Shown: positions 12,221 to 23,951 of the stretch, piece by piece
How the letters are laid out: each line of letters begins with the position of its first letter
Position numbering within the stretch: the first letter of the stretch is position 1
NCBI GenBank assembly: GCA_035582835.1
Contig: JAYKAV010002766.1
Location: forward strand, 61,197 to 125,196
Direction of reading: 5' to 3'
From: Phoebastria nigripes
Lineage: Eukaryota > Chordata > Aves > Procellariiformes > Diomedeidae
Length of the DNA: 64,000 nucleotides
The notes under the pieces: model-generated
Told to the model about the DNA's origin: nothing
Database searches by the model: none
Seen by the model: the letters and a program-made list of their open reading frames with translations, nothing else
Position numbers and translations under genes: made by a program

Positions 12221-13724
12221 TCTCTAAAATGAGGACGAGAGAGGGATATCTTGGGTGCTGTGGAGTTGCTCAGGTTCCATACGTCACTGCACGGCCCCAG
12301 ATGATCTGATAATCTCCTCCTACTGCTGTACGTCGAGCCCCAGTGCTGTGCTCTGTGCACATGCCCTGGGTGAGCTTGTTGTTTAGTTGTCCTTCAAAGC
12401 TCTTTCCATGCTGCAGCACTGAAGAGGTCCTGACATTGCTTTTGCTGCCCTTTCCTCTCTCCAGGCAGAACAGATATTTTCCTGGGTTAGGAGGCAGTGG
12501 AAGCCCCCACCGCTTCGCAGGGATGGATGCACGTCAGTGCCGTTAGTCCTTAAAACCTCTTGCAGGGTCCGTTGCCTCGACTCTATGAACCTCTGTGGTT
12601 GGCAGCCTCACGAACCAGCCTCCCCACCTCCACGCTCACGACCAGCCCTGCCCGCCTCTGCCACGAACCAGCCGAGGTTTAGCTCCCATCACCACGCAGG
12701 CGCTCAGAGGCAGCTCCATTTATCTCCTTGCCATCCACCCAAGAAAAGACCCATATTGTCTCTGAGGCGAAAAGAAAGCTGCTGTGTCACTTGAGCGCGG
12801 TTGTTTTATCTGGAAAGGGGCTGAGCGGCTTTGAAAGCCTGTTTCTATCCGGCTCCACGTGCGGGGGGACTTGGGGGTCCTCAAAAGGTGCAAATTGCAG
12901 CTGCACAATTAAATAACGGGGTGTGTCCCAGCCTCCACGGTCCCCTGGGCAGCACAGCCCTAACGAGGAGACAGTGGCATTACTAATCAGGGCTTTGACC
13001 TTTACATGGCTTTTATTTAATACACATTCCACACTTCCCCAAACTCCCATCCAAAACATTGACATTTCCGCTGATAGATTGGGTCAGATTTTGGAGTAGT
13101 TGGGGGACTCAATTCACTCTTACAATGGTTAAATTCTTACAGCTAAATGGGCTTATTCAGTTAGTGCAGCAGCTGGTGTGATTTCGAGAAGAAAATAAAC
13201 ATTTCCTTCAAATATTTTGATTGGCAACTGGACAACTGAAATACTCAAGCTCAGATTGCCAGGGTCCAAAAAAGCAAATGGGGGCTGGACAGCGAGTAAG
13301 CGAAGCAAACCGTAGTAAATCCTCCGAGGCAGCACTACCACGCAGATGTGTGTGTGAGATGCGCTGGGCTCTGCCCGTGCTGGGGAAGGGGACAGCGAGA
13401 TGCGGTTTTTAAAGCACGTTGTCACTGTGATTTTGAAGGGAGGGCGAGGCCCGAGGGTACAACTTCACCCGCTCCTATTTCCCTGGCATTTGCTTAGCAC
13501 GTTGCTTGCTCCAGGTTGCCGTTTGATGGCTGGGTGAGCGTGACAAGAGGGTTGCTTTGCTGCTGAGTTAGGGGGTTATGGAGGGTATTAATGGTGATGT
13601 TTTATTTGGACCTTGCTGGGGCTATTTCAGCGGGGATCTCCTCGGACGCAGGGCAGGACGGCCGATGCCCCTGGACGGGGTGGTGGGCATGGGGCTGTGT
13701 AGCTCCAACCCGCAGGGATCCATG

Positions 13725-14110
13725 AGGTGGAGGGGCAGCCCTGAGGTGAGGAAGCCGAGATGGAGGGGCAGCCCTGAGGCGAGGGCGCTCAGATGGAGGG
13801 GCAGCCTTGAGGTGAAGGAGACGGGATGGAGGGGCAGCCCTGAGGCGAGGGCGCTCAGATGGAGGGGCAGCCTTGAGGTGAAGGAGACGGGATGGAGGGG
13901 CAGCCCTAAGGTGAGGGAGATGGGAGGAGGGGCAGCCTTGAGGCAAGGGCTGAGATGGAGGGGCAGCCTTGAGACAAAGACTGAGATGGAGGGGCGACCC
14001 TGAGGTGAAGGAGCTGAGATGGAGGGGCAGCCTTGAGGCGAGGACTGAGATGGAGGGGTAGCCCTGAGGTGATGGCGCTGAGGTGGAGGCGGGACCCCGC
14101 CGTGAGGGCG
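13725..14110 (+). repeat. 33-bp minisatellite, about 11-12 tandem copies
   Basis: A unit of about 33 bp starting agatggaggggcagcc and continuing tgaggtgaaggagctg is repeated 11-12 times, with some 30-31 bp variants toward the right end. Units at 13758 and 13791 are repeated almost exactly as a 66-bp pair at 13824 and 13857, which shows a higher-order duplication. The unit length is a multiple of three, so both strands carry open frames (a WRGSPE-type repeat on +) that I regard as non-coding. The array runs directly into the CpG-rich island on its right. Confidence 0.93.
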
Positions 14111-14580
14111 GCCCGGGCCCGCGCCCGCCGCCCCGGGTGTCGGTCCCCGCCTGGCGGCTCCCCCCGCCGAGCGCGGGCGGCAGCGAGGCCGGCGCGGCCG
14201 CGGCTCCCTCTAGCGGCCGCCTCCCGCCGCGGGCCCGGCGGCCGTTGCCCCCTGCTGGTGGCGGGACGGACCCCGGCCGGGGCTTCCCCTCAGCCGGCGG
14301 GCGCGGAGGGGCGTCGCGGCCGCCTCCCCCCCCGCCCTGGGCCCTGCGGGGAGGCGGGGTCGCTGCCGAACCCCGCGGCGGGCCGGGCCGTGGACAACAT
14401 GGCGGTGGTTAACGAGTAGGCCCCGGGGGGGACCGCTCTCCGCCAGGCAGCTCCGTGCCTCGGCCCGCCGACGGCCACCTCAGCCCCGTGCGGCCGGGGT
14501 GGCTCTCCCGCCTGGGTGTCGTGGCGGGGAGCGGGGATGGACGGACTTCGCCTCCCCCGGGGCTGCTGGGGGCCACGGGA
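14085..14580. promoter_or_regulatory. CpG island in the last RUNX3 intron, with CTCF- and YY1-like motifs
   Basis: The stretch is extremely GC- and CpG-rich (runs such as gcggccgcggctccctctag and gggccgtggacaacatggcg). It contains GCCCCCTGCTGG at 14247-14258, a full match to the CTCF core consensus GCCMYCTRSTGG. A weaker version, TCCCTCTAGCGG, lies at 14205-14216. AACATGGCGG at 14396-14405 matches the YY1 core AANATGGCGG, which often lies at transcription starts, and the ATG there opens a seven-codon frame (MAVVNE, stop). A CpG island inside a gene can mark an intragenic or antisense promoter or an insulator. Which it is here is inference. Confidence 0.6.
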
Positions 14581-14967
14581 AAACAGAGACCGACATTATA
14601 CAGCGGAGCAGCCTGCTGTCTGGTTGCCACAGCCTGGGAAGGCCATACCCCCCCCCCAGGTAACACCGAGACAAAATACACAAGTGGTTTTTGTTTTTTG
14701 GGGTTGTGTTGGTTTGGGTTTTTTTTAGCCTCAGACTGGTCAGGGAAAGCTGGAGCTTTATTCTGGGCCAGACTTTAAGCCCAAGGCCCAGAGAAGATGA
14801 AAGCGAGTTGGTCACCGTCATTTAGATGCCCCACTTGCTCCGTGGGGCCATGGATTTCACTGGCCGGGGCAGGCACGGCCGAGGGATTTGCTTTGCAAGG
14901 GATTCGCACCCACACGCACTCAGCCTACAGAGGCCCAGCCCTGCAGAGTGCTCTCTGTCAGAGACCC

Positions 14968-14983
14968 GGGGGGGGGGGGGGGG
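14968..14983 (+). repeat. Poly-G run (16 bp)
   Basis: Sixteen consecutive G residues lie within the last RUNX3 intron. It is a simple homopolymer and a possible source of assembly error. Confidence 0.9.
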
Positions 14984-17685
14984 TTCAAAGCCTGGCACCT
15001 GGAGAGCTCGCCCGCTGCCCGCCGGTGTTTTGCAGGCAATAGCCGGAGTGTCTCGAGACCCGACGGTATCGCTGTGCTTTGCTCGTCACACACACAGCCT
15101 GTAATTAACACTCTGACACGCTTGCGTCTAAATTAGTAGCAAGAACCCATTGCCAAACGTTGCAAGTTCAGGCCAATAAAACGTAGCCTTTAAAAAAAAA
15201 AACCCTTTGAGTGTGTTATAGAGGAAAAGGGAAATGTGCCCTGAGCACTTAGGTTTTATTTCCATTTGCATTTTATGGAATATTATTTATGGGCATGTGA
15301 AAGCTAACGAAGGAGCGCGGTCTGATCGCTGGAGATTGTCATCTGCTCTCAGGAAGGTAGCAAGCAGCAGTGGGTTTTCTGGGGGCTGAGGGGGATTTCG
15401 AGCCTGCTTTCTCTCAGCGTATGGCAAAACAGTCCAGCTACTTGGACCACAGTAGCAGGGCTGCATGCGTGTAAGGAGCAGGTATTCAGAAAATAGTAAT
15501 TTTTCTCTGCAGTCCAAGTTCAGCCAGGATTTTTGTCCCGTGATCGTATCTGTGATGCTGCTGGATTGCTAAAGCTACGAGCTCTGGTCAAGCTGCTTCT
15601 TGCAGAGCTGGTCTCCAAACCTCAGCTCACAGAGCCTGACAGCAGTTTTGATGCTGCTTTTGCAGTAGCATGGCTTTGGGATGGGGCAGAGCGTCCTGCT
15701 GCCAGGCTGAGATGTGAAATCAGGTTGGTTTGGTCAGTTGTGAGCATTTTTTGCAGCGTTGTGCTTTTCTAGCCAGCCCAAGCATGCTACCCCTCCACAT
15801 AGCATGCAAGAGGGACGGCCCTGCGGCCGGGCAGCCGCTTCCATGCTCGGCTCGGCTGCATCCAGCCCCGGGTGTGTGCAGAACGGTGCGGTTCGTGACA
15901 GCTTTGAGCTGCTCCGCTCTTATCTTGCACCAAAGCCGCAGCCACGTTCACAAACCAGGTGCTCCCCCACCTTTCTCCTCCGTGGAGCCTGCGTGGGAAG
16001 GCAGGCGCTGCCGATCGCCCGCAAAACGGCTGCAGGGGAGGGAGGAACCTCCCCTCCCCTTCTCCTTCCAGCGGCCGATGGCTGAAGGACTCACCTGGGA
16101 TGAGAAAGAGGGTTCAGATCAAATCCCCTCCCTACCTGCTTCTCCAGAGCATGCCCTTGCCACTAGTTACCTGGAAGGGATTAGCTTGAGTATTTTTTCC
16201 TGGGGAAATGCTGCAGGGCCTGGACACCAGCCCTGAGAAGTTAAAAATGCTTCATCATAATAAATATATATAAAACACACGTCCTTATGCATGCATAGCA
16301 AATATAGAATCATATGAATGTGTNTGCCTATATACATATGCATATCTAAAACCAACAAGCATGCTTATCATACTCACCTCACACATTTTCTTGCTCTGAG
16401 TCGATTCAAAATCCAGCCGATGTGACAGAAAAAAGTCACTGAGGCCAGATGACATCCACTACCAAAGCAGAAAGGTGCGATGCCCCTGCTTTTAACAAGG
16501 GAAAAACGGGTCTTGCGAGTAAACAGAAACGATGAAGAGCCACCTCCAGCTGGCCAAGGCTTTGAGCTCGGTGCACCAGCCAAGCACTTTGGGCTAGAAC
16601 TGCTCTTCCTAGAGATTGTCATCTCATGAGGGGTGTTAAAAGTCTGAGAAAGGCACAGTCGCAGCGTTTCTAGCCACGTCCTCCTGCATAACCAGTGCCA
16701 GATCTCGGCGTGGGCCGCTGAGGTCTTGAGGACAGGGGTTTGGTTTCGCATCTCTCCTTGGAGAGCAAAACTCATTTCTCTCTGTNTCAGGTGCGCCAAG
16801 GCCAGCGGTGTGCTGGGCTCTGTAAGGAAATGGCACCAACCTCGGGACAGCTGAGGTAGCCACAGAAAAGCCTTGAGGTCCTCAAAGGATCTGCTGGTCT
16901 GGATTCCCCTCTCTAACCTGGGCTTCCCGCAGGAGGACAGGACCCGGCAGCACTGGGCAGAGGTCCCTCTCCTGGCTGGCTGGCTGGCTATGACCCCCTC
17001 TGGGTTTATAACCCCCCTCCAAGAAAAGGCATGGGGGGCTCCGGCATCTGAGGGAGCTGGGTAATGTCCCCACCATGCTGACCCAAGTCTCCCTTCCCCC
17101 AGCAGAAGAAAGCCTGAATTTCTCACTCTCTTTATCCTCTTGGAAGGAGAAAAATACACAGAGAAATCAAGCAGAGGGATATTGTGGCTCCTAGCTTGGG
17201 AGTTTTCAGCTGTGTGTTTATCAGCTCCATCCCCTGATGGTATCAGCACGAATAGGCCACCCACAAGAAGGCTTAGCAGGCTGGTCTGGACTCCAGCTTT
17301 TCCTCTCTGTCTCCGTGTGTGTATATACACCACCGACTATCTCAGGGACTGGCCGTCTGGGGCCTGCATCCATTTATTTACTACACAGCTGATGTAATGG
17401 CTAAACATTTTTTTTCTGTGTTTATGGGGTGTGCTTTTTTAATCTGCCAGAGATGAATAGACCCCTAGAGAAGTCAGCTTAGTCGTGTCCCTTCTTGGAT
17501 AGGAAACAACAAATTTTAGGACAGGAAATGGGAACAACTTAAACAAATGGGTTTAGGATTTTTGTATTGAAGTTCCCCAGCTCTCTTCCCTTGCAGATCC
17601 AAGAGATGCTTTTCCCTCTGACTTTAATTCCTTGGGCAGGGGATGGCCCAGGCTATAGGACAAACTCTACAAGCCGCAAGGATAG

Positions 17686-18246
<561 letters not shown>

Positions 18247-20510
18247 GAGGAACTCAACTGGGCACCGATAGCTTTAACTTAATCAGCCACCGTTACGTTA
18301 CTCCTTTTGGTAGTGAATAGAGCAAAATGATGCCTAGGGAAAAGGTAAACCAAAGTCTCCCAAACCAAAAGCAAACCAGGATCTTCTGCATGCAAGCATG
18401 GGCAAACATCAAGCGAAGATGGACCAGGACCTACGTTACATTTCAAGACGAACGTCCACAAGGCTTGAATTTGTCGCTTGATGTGGTTTCTTTCGTATGT
18501 TTTAAGTATGTGGATTGTACATAGGGAAAAAAAAAAGGACGTGTGGAATCAGATGTTTGTTTCTTGCAGAACACTTCTCAGTCATCTCACTCGCACCCTC
18601 TTCCCCACACAAAGCATTCAAAAGTTACAAAAAGCTCACCCTTCTTCTGCAAAATGTTTCAGAGAAAAGACCAGGGAGTCATCCAAGCCATCTCTCTGCC
18701 AGTGCAGGAAAAAAAAAAGGAAAAAAAAAAAAAGAAAAAACCCCCATTGTCTCATCTCCTTCCCTCCCCACCAGTGTAGGGCCCCTGACCACCGAAGAGC
18801 TCCGGGACGACGCCAGAGCCGCACGTGGCACGCGAGAGTCTGGTTTACAGCACAACCGCGGGGACTCGGGCACGCGCAGGGGCTGCACGCTCCTCGCGGG
18901 TCGGCCGGCATCAGCCATGTGAACAAGAGCTGTGATGTGATTATTATTATTTGTTTTTGACGACAGAGGTTGTATTGTTCATTTTTATCATTGTCGTCAT
19001 TTTTAAAACAGTAACGTGGTTGATCCCGTGCCTGACAGACCCCCCCTTTCCTGTATGTTTACATATGAGATGTACTTTTTACGAGACGTGTTTTGTTTCG
19101 TTTTGTTTGCTCTTTTGTCCTGACCTCACCATTCAATTCTTTGCTCCTCTTAGCAAATCTCAGTGATGGTGGCTGAAGCGAAGGCGGCGTTCAGGACAAT
19201 CCAAGATGTATGAGATGCACTTCCAAGCGCGTTAGCTGCAAAAGGGACTCGGGAGCCTTTGGCATGACCCTGCCACCGGTCTCTGGGTCTTCCTTTCATC
19301 CTCTCTGAGTGGCGACACATGCAGCTGGTGGCAAAGCATCATATTTCTCTTATGATTCTTTCCCATGTTTTCACCCAGAGCGGATTGACACATGATGACT
19401 TTTTATTAAGAAACGACTTACACTTGTCAGTTCATACTGAAAGCTTTAACTGAGATTTGGAGAAAGGAGCAGTTTCTACCCAGTCCCTTGGTGGTGGGAA
19501 TATTGTGAAGCAATGTTTTCTAGCATTTTCCATCCCCTCACCCTCCTTTCCTTTCCCCCAAGTGACCCAGAGCACGGGTATCTTGCTGTAGATGAATAAG
19601 CTGAAGAAGGGGCACTAAAGGTACCGCCAGCCCATTGGTAGCTGGTTGCATCACGTGGCATTCGGAGGAACCAGGTCTCCCGGGCACCACACACCCTCGT
19701 AGCTGATACCAAAGGGTTTGCAACCCGCACGGGACCACGACGGGAGGTCGTAGGCAGCCGGAGAGGTGGCAGGGGCTCCCCCAAGGCCGGGTCAGTGGCC
19801 TGGCTCTGACGCACACCGCAGGGTTACATCGCCTCCCGCAAGCCGGCTGTTCTTTCTGCTGGCACGGGAATTCGGGCTGGATTCGGGATTCCTTGCGCCG
19901 GCAGGGCTGAGGGTGCGTGGGCAGGTTCCCGGGGAGCATGTCACTGTGGTANCCAGTGCCCTCCGGAGCCTACCCTGTGGCGAGGGGACAGGGTCAGACC
20001 CCAGCCCCCAGTGCCACCAGTAACCAAGCCTTTTTTTTTTTTTCCCATGAGCATAAGAAAATTGAAACCCTCCCAGCCCCTCTGTCTAAGTTACACCATT
20101 ACAGCCGCGCCGCCTATCACCAAATCTCAGTTGGCAGCTTGTCAGCACTCGGTTGAGGTACAGAGCGTTGTAATTGCACTACCACGTCAAGACTGGAGCA
20201 AGACATCCTGGCTTCGTTGGAAAGCTGCGATGACCACTCATGAGTTAAATAAGCAACAAGAAGAACAACTCTTTTAAATAATAATAATAAAAAAAAAGCC
20301 TTACCCCAGCAAAACTGCAACCTTCACTTGCCTTAGCGACAGCAAGCACCTCTCCGGTGCTTGCCAGCTGTAGAAACTGGACCACGGCAGCCTGTGTTTT
20401 GATGCATTTACGTTTATCATCCGATCGCGCCACTGATTGAAAGCACAAAGAAAACAAGGCATTCGTAGTACTAGGTTAATTTAAGACTGTTCGTAGTGAA
20501 TTTTAAAATT

Positions 20511-20516
20511 AATAAA
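20511..20516 (+). terminator. Possible proximal poly(A) signal AATAAA for RUNX3
   Basis: Canonical hexamer in the AT-rich part of the RUNX3 3' UTR. Another AATAAA is at 20286-20291. Either could serve as an alternative, shorter 3' end. No U/GU-rich downstream element is striking. Confidence 0.35.
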
Positions 20517-21067
20517 AAGAATGGCAACGATGTTATTTTTATGACATATTGTCATGTGAAGGTGTAAATATAGGCACCTCTATTGTATGCAAATGGTCAC
20601 AAGACAGGCCAACGTTTTTTGCTTTGCACTATAATTTGCTTTTTTAAAAGAATGCACAATCGCTTGTACAGTAAAACCCCTTTGTCTGGCTCACAGAATA
20701 TTTAACTATAAAATCTAATTTTTGGTCTTATTTGTTATAATAATATAATTCTTAAATGTGTTGAAGGATCCGATTCTTAATAATGCTTCTAATACTTGTA
20801 TGTGCAGGATAAAATAACAGCAAACAACTAAGGAGATGAGAACAAAGATCATTGTAGATAAAGAAGGCTAAAGTTGTTGGTTTTTTTAATGGTGTCTTAT
20901 GATGGACATTAAAAAAAATGCTAGTGATACCAAATAATGTGGTTATTTGTGTAATATACCAGCCCTACTTGAAGGTAATGCCCTATATTTAATATGTAGC
21001 CCATCTTTTTAACCTGTAGCACTTGTCACTGGGGAGGGGGGAGGTGGGGAGGGAGGGAGAGGAAGAG

Positions 21068-21160
21068 GAGGGTCTGCTCCTGTTGAAGTCATTGGAAGAA
21101 GCTCTCACTGGAGACGTCTCTGCTGCGCTGGCTTCAATGAGAGCAGAGTCGGGCTCCTTC
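21068..21160 (+). repeat. Repeat-derived imperfect foldback in the RUNX3 3' UTR
   Basis: The left arm, ctgctcctgttgaagtcatt, and the right arm, ggcttcaatgagagcagag, are imperfectly complementary. Together they look like the old amniote repeat whose core is a tgaagtcaatggga / tcccattgacttca palindrome. If transcribed, it could form an imperfect stem about 20 bp long with a loop of about 40 nt. It lies about 150 bp before the likely poly(A) signal. Confidence 0.5.
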
Positions 21161-21310
21161 GTGAGCGGGTGGAAATCGCGTTGGTACGAAGCCATAGCAA
21201 AAAGTGGTCAGTTCTGCTTTTCTATTATCGGTGTCGATGTTCTTATCCAATGTACGTGATTATATCGTCAGGCCTCCGTGTAATCATTTTAATGACTTTC
21301 CATGTGGAAT

Positions 21311-21316
21311 AATAAA
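21311..21316 (+). terminator. RUNX3: Likely main poly(A) signal AATAAA of RUNX3
   Basis: Canonical AATAAA at the end of an AT-rich block that gives way to GC-rich DNA a few dozen bases later. The overlapping AATAAT directly before it and the change in composition make it the best candidate for the distal RUNX3 3' end. Confidence 0.6.
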
Positions 21317-22701
21317 CGTACGGTTACAAGTCTTCCCGGTGCCTTCCGCCTGCTCACTTCTCACCGGGGGGAGTAGATCTGTGCCCCGGTACAGAGGCAG
21401 GTTCATCACGCTGCTCTTTCTCCAGGGTCTAATTTTGGCACCTCTCCGAGCATCCCGGTGCCCGGATCCGGTGTCTGGCNGGGGGCTCGCGGCTGCTTTC
21501 GACCACAGTTTGGCCTGAGCAGGCGTTGCAAGGGTGTCCAGGGAGGAGGGCAGGGAGGTGCCTTCACAGGGATGCCGGGAGGTGATGGATGGGGGGGACC
21601 CCGGGCTCTGAGCTCTGAGAAAACCCCTGTAGGCTTCTCCAAGGTGGATCTGGACCACTCACACTGCGCCAGGCTAGACCTGGCAGGTGATCCCTGCATC
21701 CCCAGCCAAGCATCCTGCGCCCTGACCGCCGCCTGTCATCGCCGCGCCGCTTCCCGAGACACAAAAGCTCCGGCACAAATCCTAAACAGGACCCAAATTC
21801 CCAGGCGGTCCAAGCCCAAACCCCTTAGCACTCACCACTTGCCTCCAGAACCCAAATGATGGCTGAAAAGCAAAAATAAAAAAAATCCCAGCCTACAATA
21901 GCGTCTGAAGCTGATGTGCTGTAGGCTGGGGGCTGCNGAGGAGCCAAGCCACTCAACGCAAGCGTTATTCATGAGCTCGGCAAAGGCAACGGCAGTGGCG
22001 TGCCGGGGCGATGCCAGCGCCTTCCCCATCGAGCAGGGCTCGGAGCCGATGTTCTGCCTCTCCTTTGCAGCATCGCTGTAAGCGTAACCCATAGCGGCGT
22101 TTGCACGGAAAGAGAAAAAAAGAAAGAGAGAGAAAAAAAACAAAAAACCCAAAGAAAAAGCCCGAACAAAACCACAATAAATGCTAATATGGGTGAGAAC
22201 CCGGCTCCGCAGCCCTGGCCAGCGGAAATATGTTTCAAGTCAAAGCCTAGACATACCCGCCTTTTCTTCACAGCTACTGGGAGAGAAAACACCCCGAGGT
22301 GTAGCTATTATTTACAGGAACTTTCCATTCCAAATTGATCCACGCTTTACTCGCAGCCTCGTTTAAAGCTGCAATGAAAAGAGAGAAGAAGNAGGAAAGG
22401 GAAAAGAAAAAGAAGACAAATAAAAAGGGCTTTGTTGTACCGACGTGCGCTGGGTCACCCGCAGAAAAGGGGCTTTCGAGGGGTGCAGCCCCTTTGCAAA
22501 GCGGTTTCGGTGCTGGTGCCGATGGGGCGATGCCCGTCGAGGGGTGAGGTGGTGGCTGGATCAGGCGCTGCCNTTTGAGGCGACGCTGGACCAAGCCAGT
22601 GCGGGGAGGACACGGCAGCAGCTAAAATATAGCTGGGAGGCTCAAGTAGCTCAGCGAGCCGATGGTGTTAAATGTACCCAACACCTGAGGGCCAGATGGA
22701 T

Positions 22702-22769
22702 GTTATTTTTATATGGGCGTTATTTTTATATGGGCATTATTTTTATATGGGTGTTATTTTTATACAGGC
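22702..22769 (+). repeat. 17-bp tandem repeat, four copies
   Basis: The unit gttatttttatatgggc is repeated four times with one or two substitutions. The last copy ends in atacagg. It is a short, recent-looking AT-rich minisatellite in GC-rich surroundings, just beyond the RUNX3 3' UTR. Confidence 0.92.
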
Positions 22770-23129
22770 CACCTACCAAGCACAGGACCCAGCGTGCCGC
22801 GGATGCTGGGGCTGCATTTTGCTTATACACAGGTTTTGCACCAATTTAATGAATTAAATGGGAAAGCTGGACCCCAGCCTGGCAGCGCAGGACGTGGGGT
22901 GCCTGAGCCTCTCCCAAAGGCCCTTTGAGAGCCGAGAGCGGCCGTGGATGCCGGTCCAGGCTCTGCCAGACAGCAGAGCCGAGCACCCGAGGGCTCCCGC
23001 TGTTCCAGGGGAACTCTGAAAAACAGGGCAGAAAGCAATACTGTGGGACAGCCAGAGCAGAAATGTTTGGTTTTTCTTTTGCAAATGAAAACTGAAAGGG
23101 GAAAAAAAAAAAAAAAAAATCACTGGAGC

Positions 23130-23360
23130 TTGGATTACTTTTTTTGAACATTCAGATATTAAATTGAGTAGAGTTTGGGCTAAAAAATCTCCTAGGAAAA
23201 ATGAAGAATATTTCCTTCGAGAACAAAGCTAACAAAAGTCTCAGCAAAAATCTTATTATATTCTCTTTCCAGACCAAACTCTAAACCCCAGCCTCTATTT
23301 TAATGACTGTGTTGTCTCCAAACTGCCTGTCTTACTAAATAAACTTTTAACTTGCAAAAA
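23130..23360. other. AT-rich intergenic island
   Basis: A roughly 230-bp AT-rich, CpG-free patch lies between GC-rich flanks just downstream of RUNX3. No repeat family is recognised. It contains AAATAAAC and several A-rich words. It could be a conserved element, but this is inferred from composition only. Confidence 0.25.
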
Positions 23361-23734
23361 GTTTCTAAGCTCCGCAGGACACAGGGGAAGGAGCCTGCCT
23401 TGCTGCCGGGGGGTCTCGCCTTGCCCACACCATCCCTTTCCCTCGTCAAGCCCTTAACGAACCTTGCACAAATAAGCAAATCGGCATCATTAAGGCACAA
23501 TCTTCTTCCTCTGAAATAGTGGGGCCAAATGGCCCTGCNAGGTGCCAGCACCCTTCCCGCACCCCCGGGGACCCCCTGAACCTGCACACAACAACCCCCC
23601 GCGGATGCCCATCGCCTGGACCAGCGTGAAACGGAGCCACCGGCTCCCGCTTCGGCATCATCTCCCTGGGCATCCTCGGGGGGTTAATGCTGCTGCAGGG
23701 CCGTCCTGCTGGAAAGGATGGGTGGTTTGTTGAA

Positions 23735-23793
23735 GTTGGGGTGGGTTTTTTTGGNTTTTTTTGGGTTTTTTTGGTTTTTTTTGTTTTTTTTTG
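23735..23793 (+). repeat. T7G2-type simple repeat
   Basis: Runs of seven to ten T separated by G, GG or GGG repeat about five times, with one ambiguous base. The G/T-rich strand is strongly asymmetric. Confidence 0.85.
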
Positions 23794-23918
23794 AATACTG
23801 CCTATTTAGAAGCTAAATGGTGGAAAACATGGAAAATTCATTAGGGTGTCTGGGAAAGTGTTAGGTTACACGTCATTCACATCTACTTACTCAGCGGGAC
23901 CTCGCGCCTTGGGGGAGA

Positions 23919-23951
23919 TATATATTTATATATATATATTTTATATATATG
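23919..23951. repeat. TA dinucleotide-rich microsatellite
   Basis: An alternating TA stretch, interrupted by ttt, runs for about 33 bp and is followed by a GT-rich patch. It is a simple repeat with no recognisable gene. Confidence 0.85.

Larger units (their letters stand above)
18247..21330 (+). other. RUNX3: RUNX3 3' UTR
   Basis: About 3.1 kb follows the stop codon without another recognisable gene and becomes AT-rich from about 20450. Several AATAAA hexamers occur (20286, 20511, 21311). The last is followed after about 14 bases by ggttacaag and then by a sharp return to GC-rich sequence, so I place the main transcript end near 21330. A-rich and T-rich runs (18710-18740, 20030-20043) and an old repeat-derived foldback (about 21070-21160) lie inside. 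The extent is inferred from composition and signals, not from transcripts. Confidence 0.65.

Noticed and set aside
13578..14003. 141-residue open frame with WRGSPE-type repeats, and its mirror on the minus strand
   Set aside because: It is the in-frame reading of a 33-bp minisatellite. The openness on both strands follows from unit length and composition, and there is no splice or homology support.
13725..14110. CRISPR-like array
   Set aside because: Contiguous tandem repeats without unique spacers, in a vertebrate intron. It is a minisatellite.
14399..14419. Seven-codon frame (MAVVNE, stop) after a YY1-like motif as a gene start
   Set aside because: Too short to support as a protein. It is kept only as part of the possible promoter argument.
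16374..17333. 319-residue open frame on the minus strand in the RUNX3 intron
   Set aside because: No recognisable domain or family, and it contains ambiguous bases. It lies in an intron with no promoter or conservation evidence. It is most likely chance.
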